Assembly (NCBI RefSeq): GCF_900100085.1
Contig: NZ_FNEJ01000005.1
Coordinates: forward strand, 62,001-126,000
Source of the DNA: Salipiger marinus
GTDB lineage: Bacteria > Pseudomonadota > Alphaproteobacteria > Rhodobacterales > Rhodobacteraceae
Length of the DNA stretch: 64,000 nucleotides
Direction: 5' to 3'
In this document: positions 41,001 to 49,855 of the stretch, piece by piece
Layout: every line of letters begins with the position of its first letter
How positions within the stretch are numbered: position 1 is the first letter of the stretch
The notes under the pieces: generated by a model
The model's database searches: none
Seen by the model: the letters and a program-made list of their open reading frames with translations, nothing else
Told to the model about the DNA's origin: nothing
Translations under genes and position numbers: made by a program

Positions 41001-43493
41001 CAGGGGCAGAAGCCAGCCCGTGGCCAGTGCAGCCAGCGTCAGCGGCGCCACAAGCGCGCGGCGCAGGTTGTCGATCATCTTCCAGCGGCCAAGCACGGAC
41101 AGCCCGCTCCCCGAGCGCAGCAGCCACGGCAGAAGCTGCCAGTCGCCCCGCACCCAGCGGTGCTGGCGGCGGGTGGCGACATCGTAACGGGCCGGAAAGG
41201 CGTCCACCACGTCGATGTCCGAGGCAAGCCCCGCCTTCGCGAACACCCCCTCGAACAGGTCATGCGACAGCAGGGTGTTGTCCGGCACCCGCCCGGCAAG
41301 ACTGGCGGCGAAGGCATCGACGTCATAGATGCCCTTGCCGGTAAAGGAGCCTTCGCCGAACAGATCCTGATAGATGTTGGAGGTGGCCGCGGCATAGGGT
41401 TCGATCCCGCCGGGGCTGGAAAAGACCCGCTGGAATACCGATCCTTCGCTGCCGACGGGCAGTGCTGGGGTGACGCTGGGCTGGATGATGCCATAACCGC
41501 CGGTGACGCGGCGGCTGACGGGATCGACCACCGCGCGGTTCAGCGGATGCGCCATCTTGCCGATCAGCCGTGCCACGGTATCGCGCAGCAGCCGGGTGTC
41601 GGCATCCAGCGTGATGACGAAGCGGACCTCCTGCGGCACCCCCGTCTGCGGCAGGAAATTGGTGTCGGTGGCGCCGCGCAGCAGGCGGTTCAGCTCGGTC
41701 AGCTTGCCGCGCTTGCGTTCCCAGCCCATCCAGACCCCTTCCGAGGCATTCCAGAGCCGGCGCCGGTGCAGGAACAGGAACCGGGTGCCCTGATCGGAGG
41801 GATAGCGGGCGTTGAGCCGGGCCATGGCCGCATGGGCCGCCGCGATCAGCGGCGCGTCCTGCGGCGTGGTTTCGCTGGCCGCATCCGGCCCGTCCGACAC
41901 CAGCGCGTAATGCAGCGCGCCGCCGGTGCTGGATAGGTGATGCACCTCAAGCTGGTCGATCTGCGCCGCAAGATCATCGGCATCCTGCAGCAGCACCGGC
42001 ACCGCCACCAGCGTGCGCAGCGACGGCGGAATCCCGGCGGTCAGATCAAGCCCCGGCAGCAGATCCGGGCGCAGGATGCGGGTCACGGCGGTGTTGACCA
42101 GCCCGGTGCCAGCTTCGGAGGCGGCAAGCAGGCCGGTGAGTGCCAGCAGGATCAGCGCCAGCCCGCCCGCCCCGCTGAGCCAGAGCGCGAGGGCAAGAAT
42201 GCCTGCCGTGGCAAGTGCGATGGCGCCCAGATAGCCGGGCAGCCCCAGACGGCCCACCGTCCGCGCGACGCGCAGCCGCAGGCCGGGCCGGAAACCAAGC
42301 TCGCGTTCAAAGCGCGGGCGCCCGGGGCCGATCAGGCCGAAGCCGGGGTCACGCGCCTCGTCATGCAGCGCGGCAAAATCCAGCGCTGCCTGCGCCACGG
42401 CGATCTCGGTCTGGCCGGAGCCGCGCGCCAGCACCTCGATCGTGGTGCGGTAGCTGTTGCGGGTGGCAAAATCCATCTGGCCAAAATCGGACTTCGCCCG
42501 CAGGCGGCTGTCGATCAGGCTGACATCCTCGACAAAATCCGCCCAGTCCAGTTCCGAGGCAAGCCGCATGCTGGTGACGATATTGCGCATCGTCACGTTG
42601 GACGCGCCCTGCCGAAGCTGGGCGTTCTGCACCACGGTCTCGATGGAGGATCCCTGATGGTGCAGGCGATCCGCCAGCCATGCGTGCAGCGGCGTGTCGG
42701 ACGGATCAAAGCCGCGCAGCCGCTTGGCGATCTGCGCCGCAAGGATTTCATCCAGCGGTGCCGATTCCAGCCCGGCAATCGCGGCGCGCAGCGCCGCCTG
42801 CGGGGATTGTGCCGGATCCTTGCGGGCCGCCAGCACCCGGTCGACGATGTCATCGGCGATCCTGCGCTGGCTGTTGCCCAGCGTGATCTGGTCGGCAAGG
42901 CGGCGCATGTTCTCGATCAGCACGATCCGCAGCGTGATCGCCACGGCCCACAGTTCCCCGATCGTCAGGGGGCTGACCTGCTGGTAGGATTTTACGAACG
43001 CGGCAAGCACCGGCTCCGACAGCAGGCTGTCGGTATGGGCGACATAGGCCCATGCCAGCCCGAAGACGCGCGGATAGCCCGCAAAGGGGCCGTCAGCCAG
43101 CTTCGGCAGCTGCCGGTAATACCCTTCGGGCAGATCGTCGTCGATCTGGCGCAGCTGCTGTTCGACAAGGTGGAAATTGTCCAGAAGCCATTCGGCGGCG
43201 GGGGTGATGGCGCGCCCGGCCTCCACCGTCCGTGCGCAGCCCAGATATGCCCCCAGCAGGGAATGCGCGTTGTTCTTGACGCGCGCGGTCAGCTTGGGCA
43301 CCCGCCGCCCCGGAACGCGGGCCACGGTCTGTGCCGCAGCCAGCGTCAGGGCATGATGCTCCAGCCGTTCGGTGCCGAAGAGTTCGGAGCGGATCGCGGT
43401 CGTGTCGCGCCACAGGCCGGTTTCAGGCCGAAGGAGTCCGGTGATCCGGCTGGCGGCTTGGCGCAGGGCGTATGCGGTGCCTGCTGCGCTCAC
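35040..43493 (-). CDS. ndvB: Cyclic beta-1,2-glucan synthase (NdvB/ChvB/Cgs)
   Basis: A 2817-residue inner-membrane enzyme, close to the usual 2800-2900 of NdvB. Layout: N-terminal helical domain; membrane pairs near residues 415-470 and 810-865; GT84 glycosyltransferase between them with VRFVITLDADTRLL (about 629) and QHRWVRGDWQ (about 776); further membrane helices near 950-1000; a glycoamylase-like domain; then repeated GH94 beta-sandwich domains and the GH94 catalytic barrel with GTGDWNDGMN (Asp about 2490). It makes, elongates and cyclises periplasmic beta-1,2-glucan, which helps under low osmolarity and in host contact. GTG start overlaps the small upstream gene (GTGA). A Crp/Fnr-type site upstream suggests oxygen or energy control. 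Confidence 0.93.
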   Translation of the reverse strand: MSAAGTAYALRQAASRITGLLRPETGLWRDTTAIRSELFGTERLEHHALTLAAAQTVARVPGRRVPKLTARVKNNAHSLLGAYLGCARTVEAGRAITPAAEWLLDNFHLVEQQLRQIDDDLPEGYYRQLPKLADGPFAGYPRVFGLAWAYVAHTDSLLSEPVLAAFVKSYQQVSPLTIGELWAVAITLRIVLIENMRRLADQITLGNSQRRIADDIVDRVLAARKDPAQSPQAALRAAIAGLESAPLDEILAAQIAKRLRGFDPSDTPLHAWLADRLHHQGSSIETVVQNAQLRQGASNVTMRNIVTSMRLASELDWADFVEDVSLIDSRLRAKSDFGQMDFATRNSYRTTIEVLARGSGQTEIAVAQAALDFAALHDEARDPGFGLIGPGRPRFERELGFRPGLRLRVARTVGRLGLPGYLGAIALATAGILALALWLSGAGGLALILLALTGLLAASEAGTGLVNTAVTRILRPDLLPGLDLTAGIPPSLRTLVAVPVLLQDADDLAAQIDQLEVHHLSSTGGALHYALVSDGPDAASETTPQDAPLIAAAHAAMARLNARYPSDQGTRFLFLHRRRLWNASEGVWMGWERKRGKLTELNRLLRGATDTNFLPQTGVPQEVRFVITLDADTRLLRDTVARLIGKMAHPLNRAVVDPVSRRVTGGYGIIQPSVTPALPVGSEGSVFQRVFSSPGGIEPYAAATSNIYQDLFGEGSFTGKGIYDVDAFAASLAGRVPDNTLLSHDLFEGVFAKAGLASDIDVVDAFPARYDVATRRQHRWVRGDWQLLPWLLRSGSGLSVLGRWKMIDNLRRALVAPLTLAALATGWLLPLPVAAVWTVAVLAMLALPHLLGLPFAVLPGRAGITSRSHVAALLSETRSALAQIALNTTFLPDTAWQMLDACLRTLIRLGVTRRHLLQWVTAASTGASARPGLTAQYLRMAGGLVLGLGVCAVALTRNPGIWPVVVPFALLWLAAPAIAHRISLPQRDRAALPLGQPEAQALRLIARRTWRYFETFVTETDSFLPPDNFQEIPAPTVFHRTSPTNIGLYLLSVTVARDMGWISQTAAVTRLEQTLATLARMPKFRGHLYNWHDTRDLQVLDPAYVSSVDSGNLAGHLIAVAQACRDWQDRPLDEPARRAGLSDALALAQQAQTAELSPLLERLQAAMARGDGFALLQPMASDAAAKAHVQDPDSDLAFWCAALRDCIAAHLEDTAAESTPDLARVEDRARSLALSMDFGFLLDPEKKLLSIGFAVSTNTRDPNCYDLLASEARLASLFAIAKGDVPTRHWFRLGRAATPVGAGSALISWSGSMFEYLMPSLVMRAPAGSVLEQTNRLIVRRQIAYGAAHTMPWGVSESAYNARDLEMTYQYSNFGVPGLGLKRGLNENRVIAPYATGLATMVDPRAALRNFDRLAEIGAGGRFGFYEAVDFTAKRLPADADHAIVQSFMAHHQGMTIAAIANTLQAGRLRTLFHAEPIIRAVDLLLQERVPRDATAALPRAGAVQVTAAEISDAPVVRRFDAPAEGMPTGHLLSNGSYGVALTPTGGGYSRWRDLAITRWRADPTRNTLGSFIFARDVRTGALWSAGVQPTGADADRHSATFCEHHASFVHQGRRLSMTTEVVVSAEDDAEARRVTLTNTGGRAREIDLTSYAELVLAPPAADLAHPAFSKLFVVTDFLPELGVIIATRRRRTPADPEVWAAHIAVVEGKETAPLQHETDRARFIGRGRDIGTAAMLQSPLSDTTGTVLDPVFSLRRRVLVPSGGMVRVTFWTVVAATPDALLDQVDRHRDPSAFERAVTLSWTQGQVQLRHLGVSSAAAADFQRLGGMILRDDPRLRGTGGQIEAGLDLQSSLWPMGISGDLPILLFRISDPEDTAALHEVLAAHEYLRMRQLDVDLVILNDRAASYVQDMQIAIEVAVRSAQSRPRSDAPRGGAQGAIHVLRADLVTSGQRAMLVGVARVILLASRGSIGDQIDALAPGAPLSPDTPAARALLPEAKADASATGTEGLEFFNGTGGFAENGREYVTVLRDGQTTPAPWINVIANPSFGFQVSAEGSGAVWAENSRENTLTPWSNDPVRDPAGEAIYLRDSDSGALWTPTALPIRGRGTYVARHGFGYSRFEHGAQDIAAEMVQFVPMEDPVKITKLTLRNTGKTVRRLTVTAYAEWVLGPSRAATSAHLVTSADPVTGAIFARNPFAMAFPGRVAFADLGADCASLSADRTEVLGAAGSMAAPAGIGAAPLSGRTGPALDPCAALQRHVTLAPGETATVVFLLGQAAAPEAAQALIERHRATDPDTTLAAVRQHWTDLLSGVQVASPDRAMDILLNGWLLYQTLVCRIWARAGFYQASGAYGFRDQLQDGMALTAQRPDLTRAHLLRAASRQFPEGDVQHWWLPHSGQGVRTRISDDRVWLGYGVAQYVAVSGDATILDEELPFLDGPALPPGAHDDFFLPTVSETRASLFEHCARGIDQAIALTGANGMPLIGTGDWNDGMNRVGEGGSGTSVWLGWLLVATLDALIPLAKDRDPARARHWSAHRAALVQAIERDAWDGAWYRRGTFDDGTPLGSATSEECRIDSIAQSWAVLSGAADPGRAATAMASMTEHLVRRDPGLALLFTPPFHNTPLDPGYIKGYPPGLRENGGQYSHAAMWAILARCRMGDGDAAGDLFALVNPINHALTAKEAARYKVEPYVVAADVYSTAPHEGRGGWTWYTGSAGWMYRAGIEGLLGLTREGPEIVLAPCFPKHWPRITATLRLGQTHLAITIDNPGGTGTGAGSAQLNGVAHAVENGRLRLRLVPGRQDLVLTLGGGRVPSQP

Positions 43494-43690
43494 GCGCGCT
43501 CACGAGGAAGGAGGGCCGTGTCCGCCGTGGGAGCCGGGGCGGCGCTGTTCTCGGTGAGACCGGGGGCGTCCCCGGCTGCGCCACTGTCCGCACGGTCGTC
43601 TGCGGCATTCGCGGCGGCGGGCGCCGTCCAGTCCGGCCGCACGCGCCGTGTCATGGCCGCCCAGTTGTTCTCGATCTGATTCCAGTTCAT
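43490..43690 (-). CDS. Small CsbD-like stress protein
   Basis: A 66-residue protein whose first 20 residues (MNWNQIENNWAAMTRRVRPD) follow the CsbD stress-protein start (MNWDQIEGNW type); the rest is Ala/Pro/Asp-rich and probably disordered, so the CsbD domain is incomplete. It precedes the glucan synthase and shares a 4-bp GTGA overlap, implying translational coupling. Confidence 0.65.
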   Translation of the reverse strand: MNWNQIENNWAAMTRRVRPDWTAPAAANAADDRADSGAAGDAPGLTENSAAPAPTADTALLPRERA

Positions 43691-43814
43691 GGCAGGTCCT
43701 TTCGGGCGCGGGCGGCGACGGAGGGGGATGGTCCCCGACATGCCGCGCGGCGCAGGTGATGGGGGAAAGGCAGGGGTGTGTGGTCAGGACTAGCGGTCCT
43801 GAGCTGCGTCCGCG

Positions 43815-43828
43815 CTATCATGGATCAG
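43815..43828. promoter_or_regulatory. Crp/Fnr-type palindrome 5
   Basis: CTATCATGGATCAG, centre 131 bp upstream of the CsbD-like/glucan synthase operon. One half-site (CTATC) deviates from the others. Confidence 0.5.
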
Positions 43829-43869
43829 TGCCGCCGGGTCTGTCGGGCGCCCTGCGCCAGATCCCGCCG

Positions 43870-44106
43870 TTACCTTCGGCGGACCGAGTTTCCGCCAAGG
43901 ATGATGCCGTTGATCAGTGCCGCGACGGCTTCGTGAAGCTCCGCCTGACCATCCGCGCCGGTATCGTTGGAATGTGCGGCGGCGGCATCGCGCAGAATGC
44001 CGAGGATTTCGTGTTCGGGCAGAATGTTGCGGTCGTTCAGCGCAAGCAGGAGCGATTCGCAGATGGCAAGCGCCGCCGTACCGGGGACATCGTGAATTTC
44101 TGACAT
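43870..44106 (-). CDS. Small hypothetical protein
   Basis: A 78-residue helical protein (AALAICESLLLALNDRNILPEHEILGILRDAAAAH) with no signal peptide, membrane segment or known motif. It is divergent from the Crp/Fnr regulator and shares its palindrome, 105 bp upstream. LNDRNILPEHEILGIL is reminiscent of small conserved helical proteins common in Rhodobacterales. Function unknown. Confidence 0.65.
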   Translation of the reverse strand: MSEIHDVPGTAALAICESLLLALNDRNILPEHEILGILRDAAAAHSNDTGADGQAELHEAVAALINGIILGGNSVRRR

Positions 44107-44204
44107 TTGGTGTGACCTTACATGACCTTACAGGGGCAGGCCCCGGGACAGGAGGTCCGGGACAGGAACATTCCACCTGTCTCGCAGTTGTGTGGTATCC
44201 TGCA

Positions 44205-44218
44205 CTGAGGCAGATCAG
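44205..44218. promoter_or_regulatory. Crp/Fnr-type palindrome 6 (shared, autoregulatory)
   Basis: CTGAGGCAGATCAG, between the small minus-strand gene and the Crp/Fnr regulator, about 100 bp from each start. It suggests the regulator controls itself. Confidence 0.6.
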
Positions 44219-44308
44219 TCTGACCGACCGTATCGGCACGGCCGCCGTCCCGGCGCCCCGGCGCCACACGCCTGACCCCAGACATCTGCCAGCAAAGGAG
44301 CGTCGGAA

Positions 44309-45040
44309 TTGACCGCCCTGCAAAGCCCGTTCGCGCGCAAACTTGGCGCCTTCGTCGCCCTGTCCGCGACAGAGATCACGGCCATCGACAAGCTTCATGC
44401 CCGCAAGAAGCAGTTTCCCGCCGGGCGGGACATCGTGCATCAGGGCCAGACCAACCAGTCCGCCTATATTCTGGCCTCGGGCTGGGCCTGCTCTTACAAG
44501 CTTCTGACCGGGGGCACGCGGCAGATCGTCGATTTCCAGATCCCGGGCGATTTTCTGGGCCTGCGGTCGGTGCTGTTCCGCACGTCGGATCACAACATCG
44601 AACCCGTCACGCAGCTGGAAGCCTCCGAAGTGCTGGCCAGCGACCTGCTAGAAACCTTCAGCAACACACCGCGGCTGGCCACGGCCATGCTCTGGGCGGC
44701 ATCGCGGGACGAGGCGATGGTGGTGGAGCATCTGGTGGGCATCGGGCGCCGCGATGCCAAGGAACGCACCGCGCATTTCCTGCTGGAACTGGGCGCAAGG
44801 TTGAAACTGGTGGGGCTGGGCACCACCTCGGGCTATGACTGCCCGCTGTCGCAATACCTGCTGGCCGATGCGCTGGGGCTGAGCGCCGTGCATGTGAACC
44901 GCGTGCTGCGCGAACTGCGCGAGGAAGGGCTGGTGACCTTCCAGCACGGCCATGTGGAAATCCACGATCTTGACGCGCTGGTGCTGCTGGCGGATTTCGA
45001 CAAGACCTATCTTGATCACGACGGCCCGCTGCTGAAGTGA
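44309..45040 (+). CDS. Crp/Fnr-family transcriptional regulator
   Basis: A 243-residue regulator: cyclic-nucleotide-type beta roll (residues about 25-140, FPAGRDIVHQGQTNQSAYIL; PGDFLGLRSVLF), dimerisation helix, and C-terminal winged helix with recognition helix LSAVHVNRVLRELREEG. It lacks the N-terminal cysteine cluster of FNR, so it is not an oxygen-labile 4Fe-4S sensor; the signal is unknown. The TTG start is supported by AAAGGAG eight bases upstream. It probably binds the CTNAY-N4-RTNAG sites spread over 30-56 kb, including one before itself. Confidence 0.88.
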   Translation: MTALQSPFARKLGAFVALSATEITAIDKLHARKKQFPAGRDIVHQGQTNQSAYILASGWACSYKLLTGGTRQIVDFQIPGDFLGLRSVLFRTSDHNIEPVTQLEASEVLASDLLETFSNTPRLATAMLWAASRDEAMVVEHLVGIGRRDAKERTAHFLLELGARLKLVGLGTTSGYDCPLSQYLLADALGLSAVHVNRVLRELREEGLVTFQHGHVEIHDLDALVLLADFDKTYLDHDGPLLK

Positions 45041-45043
45041 CGC

Positions 45044-45071
45044 GGCGCAGCGGGCGTCACCCCGCTGCGTC
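45044..45071. terminator. Bidirectional terminator-like hairpin
   Basis: An 8-bp core (GCAGCGGG / CCCGCTGC) extended by a few pairs to about 11 bp, loop CGTCAC, between the convergent ends of the Crp/Fnr gene and arcC. No clear U tract. Confidence 0.45.
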
Positions 45072-45080
45072 AGCCTGGCA

Positions 45081-46046
45081 TCAGGACAGCCGGGCGCACC
45101 GGTGTTCGGTCACTGAGCGGTGATCCGGCGCCAGAAGGTCAAGGCGCACCTGCGTGCCTGCGCGCCCCTCCACGATGTCGCGCACATCCTGCAGGCGCCC
45201 GATGCAGGCCATGGTGCCACCGCCGCGCACGAAATTGCAGGCGGCGGCGATTTTTGGCCCCATCGAGCCCGCAGCAAAGCTCATCGCCGCCAGCGCATCC
45301 GGCGTGATGCTGGCAATCGCCGACTGATCCGGCCCGCCCCAGTCGCGGAACACCGCCTCCACATCGGTCAGCATCAGCAGCACATCCGCCTGCAGCGCCT
45401 CTGCCAGCAGGGCCGAGGTGCGGTCCTTGTCGATCACCGCCTCGACCCCTTCCATCCGGCCATCGGCGCCGCGCACCACCGGAATGCCGCCCCCTCCCGC
45501 GCAGATGACACAAACCCCGGCCTCGACCAGAAGACGGATCGGCTTCAGCCCCAGAATGGCCACCGGCAGCGGCGACGGCACCACCCGGCGCAACCTGCCC
45601 TTCGATTCCTCGACCATCGACCAGCGGTTCCGGGTGCTGATCTGGCGGCCTTCCTCGGGGCCATAGACCGGGCCGATGGGTTTTGTGGGCTGGTCAAAGG
45701 CGGGATCCTGCGGATCCACCTCCACCCGCGTCAGCAGCGTGGCACAGTCGGTGCCCCGTGGCAGCGCGTTCATCAGTTCCTGCTCGATCAGATAGCCGAT
45801 CATGCCTTCCGTCTCGGCGCCAAGGATATCCAGCGGCCAGACCGTCTCCGTTGCATAGGCGGCGGCCTGCAGGGCCATCAGCCCGACCTGCGGACCGTTG
45901 CCATGCGCGACGATGATCTGATGATCGCGCGCAAGATCGGCCAGCGCCGCCGCCGCGACGCGCACATTGGTGTGCTGCGCCTCTGCGGTCATCGGCTCGC
46001 CGCGTTTCAGCAGGGCATTGCCCCCCAAGGCCACCACGATGCGCAT
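45081..46046 (-). CDS. arcC: Carbamate kinase
   Basis: A 321-residue carbamate kinase that makes ATP from carbamoyl phosphate and ADP, the ATP-yielding step of the arginine deiminase pathway. Motifs: IVVALGGNALLKRGEPM at the start, IVAHGNGPQVGLMALQ, VICAGGGGIPVV and IDKDRTSALLAEAL. ATG 46046 is one base after the arcB stop; a longer frame upstream is not supported. Last gene of the arc operon. Confidence 0.93.
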   Translation of the reverse strand: MRIVVALGGNALLKRGEPMTAEAQHTNVRVAAAALADLARDHQIIVAHGNGPQVGLMALQAAAYATETVWPLDILGAETEGMIGYLIEQELMNALPRGTDCATLLTRVEVDPQDPAFDQPTKPIGPVYGPEEGRQISTRNRWSMVEESKGRLRRVVPSPLPVAILGLKPIRLLVEAGVCVICAGGGGIPVVRGADGRMEGVEAVIDKDRTSALLAEALQADVLLMLTDVEAVFRDWGGPDQSAIASITPDALAAMSFAAGSMGPKIAAACNFVRGGGTMACIGRLQDVRDIVEGRAGTQVRLDLLAPDHRSVTEHRCARLS

Positions 46047-46047
46047 C

Positions 46048-47049
46048 TCAGGCGCCCATGGTGGCGACAAGCACCGCCTTGATCGAATGCAGCCGGTTCT
46101 CGGCCTGATCGAACACGACCGAGGCGGGGGATTCGAACACCTCGTCGGTCACTTCCATGGAGTCGATGCCATAGGTCTGGAAGATCTTCTCGCCCGTTTT
46201 CGTGTCGCGGTTGTGAAAGGCCGGCAGGCAATGCAGGAACTTGCTGTGCGGAGTGCCGGTCAGATCCATCACCGCCTGTGTCACCGCAAAAGGCGACAGC
46301 AGGGCGATACGGTCGGCCCAGACGCTGTCCGGCTCGCCCATCGACACCCAGACATCGGTATAGACATAATCGCAGCCCTCGACCCCTTCGGCCAGATTCT
46401 CGGTCTGGGTGATGCGGGCCCCGCTGGTTTCCGCCAGCCTGCGGCAGTGATCCACCAGCGCCGCGTCGGGCCAGAGGCTTTGCGGACCACAGAGCCGGAC
46501 ATCCATCCCGATCAGGGCCGCACCCACCATCAGCGACGTTCCCATGTTGCCGCCGGTATCGCCAAGAAAACAGAACGCGATGTCCGACAGATGCTTGTGG
46601 GTATATTCGCGCATGGTCATCAGATCGGCCAGAATCTGCGTCGGATGAAACTCGTCCGTCAGCCCGTTATAGACCGGCACCCCGGCGAACTGCGCCAGCA
46701 CCTCGGCATCGGACTGGCCAAAGCCCCGGTATTCGATGGCGTCATAGAACCTTCCCAAGACGCGGGCAGTGTCCTTCATGGTCTCCTTGGTGCCGATATG
46801 GCTGCCCGTCGGCCCCAGATAGGTGACATGCGCGCCCTGATCGAAGGCCGCCACCTCGAAGGCGCTGCGGGTGCGGGTGCTGTCCTTTTCGAAGATCAGC
46901 GCGATGTTCTTGCCCTTCAGAAGCTGGGTTTCCGTGCCGGCGGCCTTCGCCTCCTTGAGGCTGGCGGCAAGCCGGAGCAGAAGGCGCAATTCGTCGGGTG
47001 AAAAATCGAGCAGTTTCAGGAAACTGCGTCCATGCAGATTTTGCGGCAT
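46048..47049 (-). CDS. arcB: Ornithine carbamoyltransferase, catabolic
   Basis: A 333-residue ornithine carbamoyltransferase with carbamoyl-phosphate motif [19 protein letters not shown], the [10 protein letters not shown] region and the ornithine/catalytic HCLPAFHN. In the arc operon it runs in the phosphorolytic direction, splitting citrulline into ornithine and carbamoyl phosphate. It lies between arcA (39 bp upstream) and arcC (adjacent). Confidence 0.93.
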   Translation of the reverse strand: MPQNLHGRSFLKLLDFSPDELRLLLRLAASLKEAKAAGTETQLLKGKNIALIFEKDSTRTRSAFEVAAFDQGAHVTYLGPTGSHIGTKETMKDTARVLGRFYDAIEYRGFGQSDAEVLAQFAGVPVYNGLTDEFHPTQILADLMTMREYTHKHLSDIAFCFLGDTGGNMGTSLMVGAALIGMDVRLCGPQSLWPDAALVDHCRRLAETSGARITQTENLAEGVEGCDYVYTDVWVSMGEPDSVWADRIALLSPFAVTQAVMDLTGTPHSKFLHCLPAFHNRDTKTGEKIFQTYGIDSMEVTDEVFESPASVVFDQAENRLHSIKAVLVATMGA

Positions 47050-47088
47050 CGGGTCATCCTTTCAGGAAATCGGGCGCCTTGCAGCGCG

Positions 47089-48312
47089 TCACAGCGCATC
47101 GCGGATCAGCGGGCAGGACATGCAGTGCGACCCGCCGCGCCCGCGCCCCAGTTCGGCACCGGAAATGGTGATGACCTCGACCCCCGCCTTGCGCAGCAGC
47201 GTGTTGGAATGGGTGTTGCGCTCGTAGCCGACCACGACCCCCGGGCTGAGGCAGAGCAGGTTGTTGGCGTCATCCCACTGTTCGCGCTGCGATTCATAGG
47301 CATCGCCGCCGGTCGGCACGGTGCGCAGCGCCCGAAGGCCAAGCGCGCCCGCCACCACCTCCAGAAAGGGCCGGGTCTCGGTGGTGACGGTCAGGCCCCC
47401 GCGTCCGTCCGGGCGCAGCGAATAGGTCTGGATGGCGTCGACCACCTCGGCAAAGACCGTCACCAGATCGCGGTCGCAGAAGGTGAAGACCGTATCAAGA
47501 TGCATGGACGACCGGGCGCGGGGAAACTGGCAGGCGATCACCCGCTCTGCCCCGCCCCCGGCGAAGAGGGCGCGCGCCAGCTGTCCCACCGCCTGCGGCG
47601 TGCTGCGTTCGCCCATGCCGACCAGCACGGTTGCATTGCCGATGGGCATCACATCGCCGCCTTCCAGCGTGGCCTGCCCATGATCGGTCAGCGGATCCCC
47701 GAACCAGACCGGAAATTCGGCAGTCCTGAAATCGGGATGAAACCGGTAGATCGCGGCAAGGTTCAGCGTCTCCAGCCGCCGGGCGGGCCAGAACATCGGG
47801 TTCAGCGCAACCCCGCCATAGATCCATGCCGAACTGTCCCGGGTGAAGATCTGGTTGGGCATCGGGGCCAGCAGAAAATCCTCGTCGCGCAGCATCGGCG
47901 CCACGACCCCGGCCATGGGGATGGGCAGTTCGGTCCGGCTCATGCCTCCGATCAGGATATGGGTCAGCGCATTGGCCGACGACTCCATCAGGCAGGCATG
48001 CAGATCGCGCGCCAGACCCACGCCCACCGAATTGTCGTTGATCCGCGCATCCAGCAGCCAGCGGCGGGCCACGGGATCCGCGACGACCACCTCCAGCATC
48101 TCGCGCAGCAGCACCACCTCGACCTCCCGGTCGCGCAGGACATCGACAAAGGCCATGTGGTCGATGCGCGCCTGTTTCACCCAGAGCACGTCATCAAACA
48201 GCAGGCTTTCCGCGTTTGCCGGGGTCAGCCGCGCCATTTCCGATCCGGGCCGGTGGACCAGAACGCGGCGCAGCACGCCCGCCTCGGAATGAACGCCATA
48301 GGTCAGGGTCAT
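47089..48312 (-). CDS. arcA: Arginine deiminase
   Basis: A 407-residue arginine deiminase hydrolysing arginine to citrulline and ammonia. Landmarks are [56 protein letters not shown] and the nucleophile Cys397 in [16 protein letters not shown] 48312 overlaps the stop of the transporter gene (ATGA). First committed step of arginine fermentation. Confidence 0.95.
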   Translation of the reverse strand: MTLTYGVHSEAGVLRRVLVHRPGSEMARLTPANAESLLFDDVLWVKQARIDHMAFVDVLRDREVEVVLLREMLEVVVADPVARRWLLDARINDNSVGVGLARDLHACLMESSANALTHILIGGMSRTELPIPMAGVVAPMLRDEDFLLAPMPNQIFTRDSSAWIYGGVALNPMFWPARRLETLNLAAIYRFHPDFRTAEFPVWFGDPLTDHGQATLEGGDVMPIGNATVLVGMGERSTPQAVGQLARALFAGGGAERVIACQFPRARSSMHLDTVFTFCDRDLVTVFAEVVDAIQTYSLRPDGRGGLTVTTETRPFLEVVAGALGLRALRTVPTGGDAYESQREQWDDANNLLCLSPGVVVGYERNTHSNTLLRKAGVEVITISGAELGRGRGGSHCMSCPLIRDAL

Positions 48313-49754
48313 GTGGGGGTGCCTCCCAGCACGGTGGCCAGCGCAAGCGCGGCCATGACGATACATGTCAGGACCACGAGCAGCGGCCAGACAAAGCGCA
48401 GCCAGCGCTCATAGGGGACGCGGCCAATGGCCAGCCCGCCCATCACGACAGCCGATGTGGGGGTGATCAGGTTGACCATGCCGCTGGCGGTGGCAAAGGC
48501 GGTCACGACCAGCTCGCGCTTGACCTGCGCAAAATCGGCCACCGGCGCGAGAATGGGCATCGACAGCACGGCAAGGCCCGAGGTGGAGGGCACGAAGAAC
48601 GACAGCCCGACCTCGATCCAGTAGATCACCAGAATGAACGCGGTCCGCGACAGGCCGCCGACGCCGGTTTCCGCCGCATGCAGGATGGTGTCGGTGATGT
48701 GGCCTGCATCCATCACCACGACGATGCCGCGCGCCAGACCGATGATCAGCGCCACCCCCAGCAGATCCCGCGCGCCGCTGACGAAACTGTCAACCAGCCT
48801 GCCCTCGCCCAGCCGGGCAATGAGACCGACGAGGATCGCTGCGGCAAGGAACAGGCCGCTCATCTCGGCCATCCACCAGCCGCCCAGCACCACGCCCCAG
48901 ACCATCACGCCAAAGGTCAGGGCGAACAGGATCAGGACGATCTTGTGCATCCCGGTGAAGGTCGCAGCCTGCGCCGGGGCTGCGGACAGGAAATGCGCCT
49001 CGTTCGCGGCTTTGCGGTCATAGACCAGCGATCGTGTCGGATCGGCCCGCACCCGCGCCGCGTAGCGCATCACGAAGGCGACCGTGACCGCCCAGCACAG
49101 CGCAAGGATGACCAGCCGCAGCGCCAAACCGTCTGCGAAGGTCACGCCCGCCGCATCCGAGGCGATGACGGTCGAAAAGGCATTGACCGTCGATCCCAGA
49201 ACGCCGACCCCGGCGCCCAGCAGGATGACCGCCACAGCCGTCAGCGCGTCATATCGGGCGGCGATCATCACCGGGATCAGCAGGACGTAAAAGGCCAGCG
49301 TCTCTTCGGCCATGCCATAGGTCGTGCCCCCCAGCGCAAAGAGCGCCATCAGGAACGGGATCATCCAGATCTCGCGGCCTTTCAGCCGGACCATGGCCCG
49401 CGCGATCCCGGCATCTATGGCGCCGGTTGCGGTCACCACCCCGATGAAGCCGCCGATGATGAGGACAAACAGCGACACGTCGATGGCGCGGGCAACATAG
49501 GTGACGGGGTCGTAAAAGCCCGCGATGGGGGCAAGGATCACGTCGAAGATGCCCTGCGGATCCGCTTCCACCGGCGCATAGCTGCCCGCCACGGGCACCT
49601 CCTTGCCAAGTGCTTCGGAGGTGACGCGCTCGTACTGGCCCGCCGGAATGATCCAGGTCAGCGCCGCCACAAGGACGATCAGGGCAAAGAGGATTGTAAA
49701 GGCGGAGGGGAAACGGAGCTTGGATTTCGCGGCGGGCTCTTCGGTGGATGGCAT
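48309..49754 (-). CDS. YfcC-family carrier, probable arginine/ornithine exchanger
   Basis: A 481-residue polytopic membrane protein of the YfcC/DcuC-like family with about 12 segments ([76 protein letters not shown]). As first gene of the arc operon it takes the place of the usual ArcD antiporter, so arginine uptake in exchange for ornithine or citrulline is the likely role. That substrate is inferred. A Crp/Fnr-type palindrome lies 68 bp upstream. Confidence 0.85.
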   Translation of the reverse strand: MPSTEEPAAKSKLRFPSAFTILFALIVLVAALTWIIPAGQYERVTSEALGKEVPVAGSYAPVEADPQGIFDVILAPIAGFYDPVTYVARAIDVSLFVLIIGGFIGVVTATGAIDAGIARAMVRLKGREIWMIPFLMALFALGGTTYGMAEETLAFYVLLIPVMIAARYDALTAVAVILLGAGVGVLGSTVNAFSTVIASDAAGVTFADGLALRLVILALCWAVTVAFVMRYAARVRADPTRSLVYDRKAANEAHFLSAAPAQAATFTGMHKIVLILFALTFGVMVWGVVLGGWWMAEMSGLFLAAAILVGLIARLGEGRLVDSFVSGARDLLGVALIIGLARGIVVVMDAGHITDTILHAAETGVGGLSRTAFILVIYWIEVGLSFFVPSTSGLAVLSMPILAPVADFAQVKRELVVTAFATASGMVNLITPTSAVVMGGLAIGRVPYERWLRFVWPLLVVLTCIVMAALALATVLGGTPT

Positions 49755-49815
49755 GAGACTGCTTCCCTGAGATGACGCGTCGGGATCACGCTAGCCTGAC
49801 GGAGGCAGGGCCGTG

Positions 49816-49829
49816 CTGACGCAGGTTAG
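49816..49829. promoter_or_regulatory. Crp/Fnr-type palindrome 7 (arc operon)
   Basis: CTGACGCAGGTTAG, centre 68 bp before the first arc gene, leaving room for class II activation with a leader of about 27 nt. Confidence 0.65.
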
Positions 49830-49855
49830 GTCCGCGCAACGACACGCGGCAGGCT

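Noticed and set aside
43784-43802. TCAGGAC-N5-GTCCTGA inverted repeat near the CsbD-like promoter
   Set aside because: A neat 7-bp repeat but not matching the regulon motif, with no second copy; function cannot be supported.
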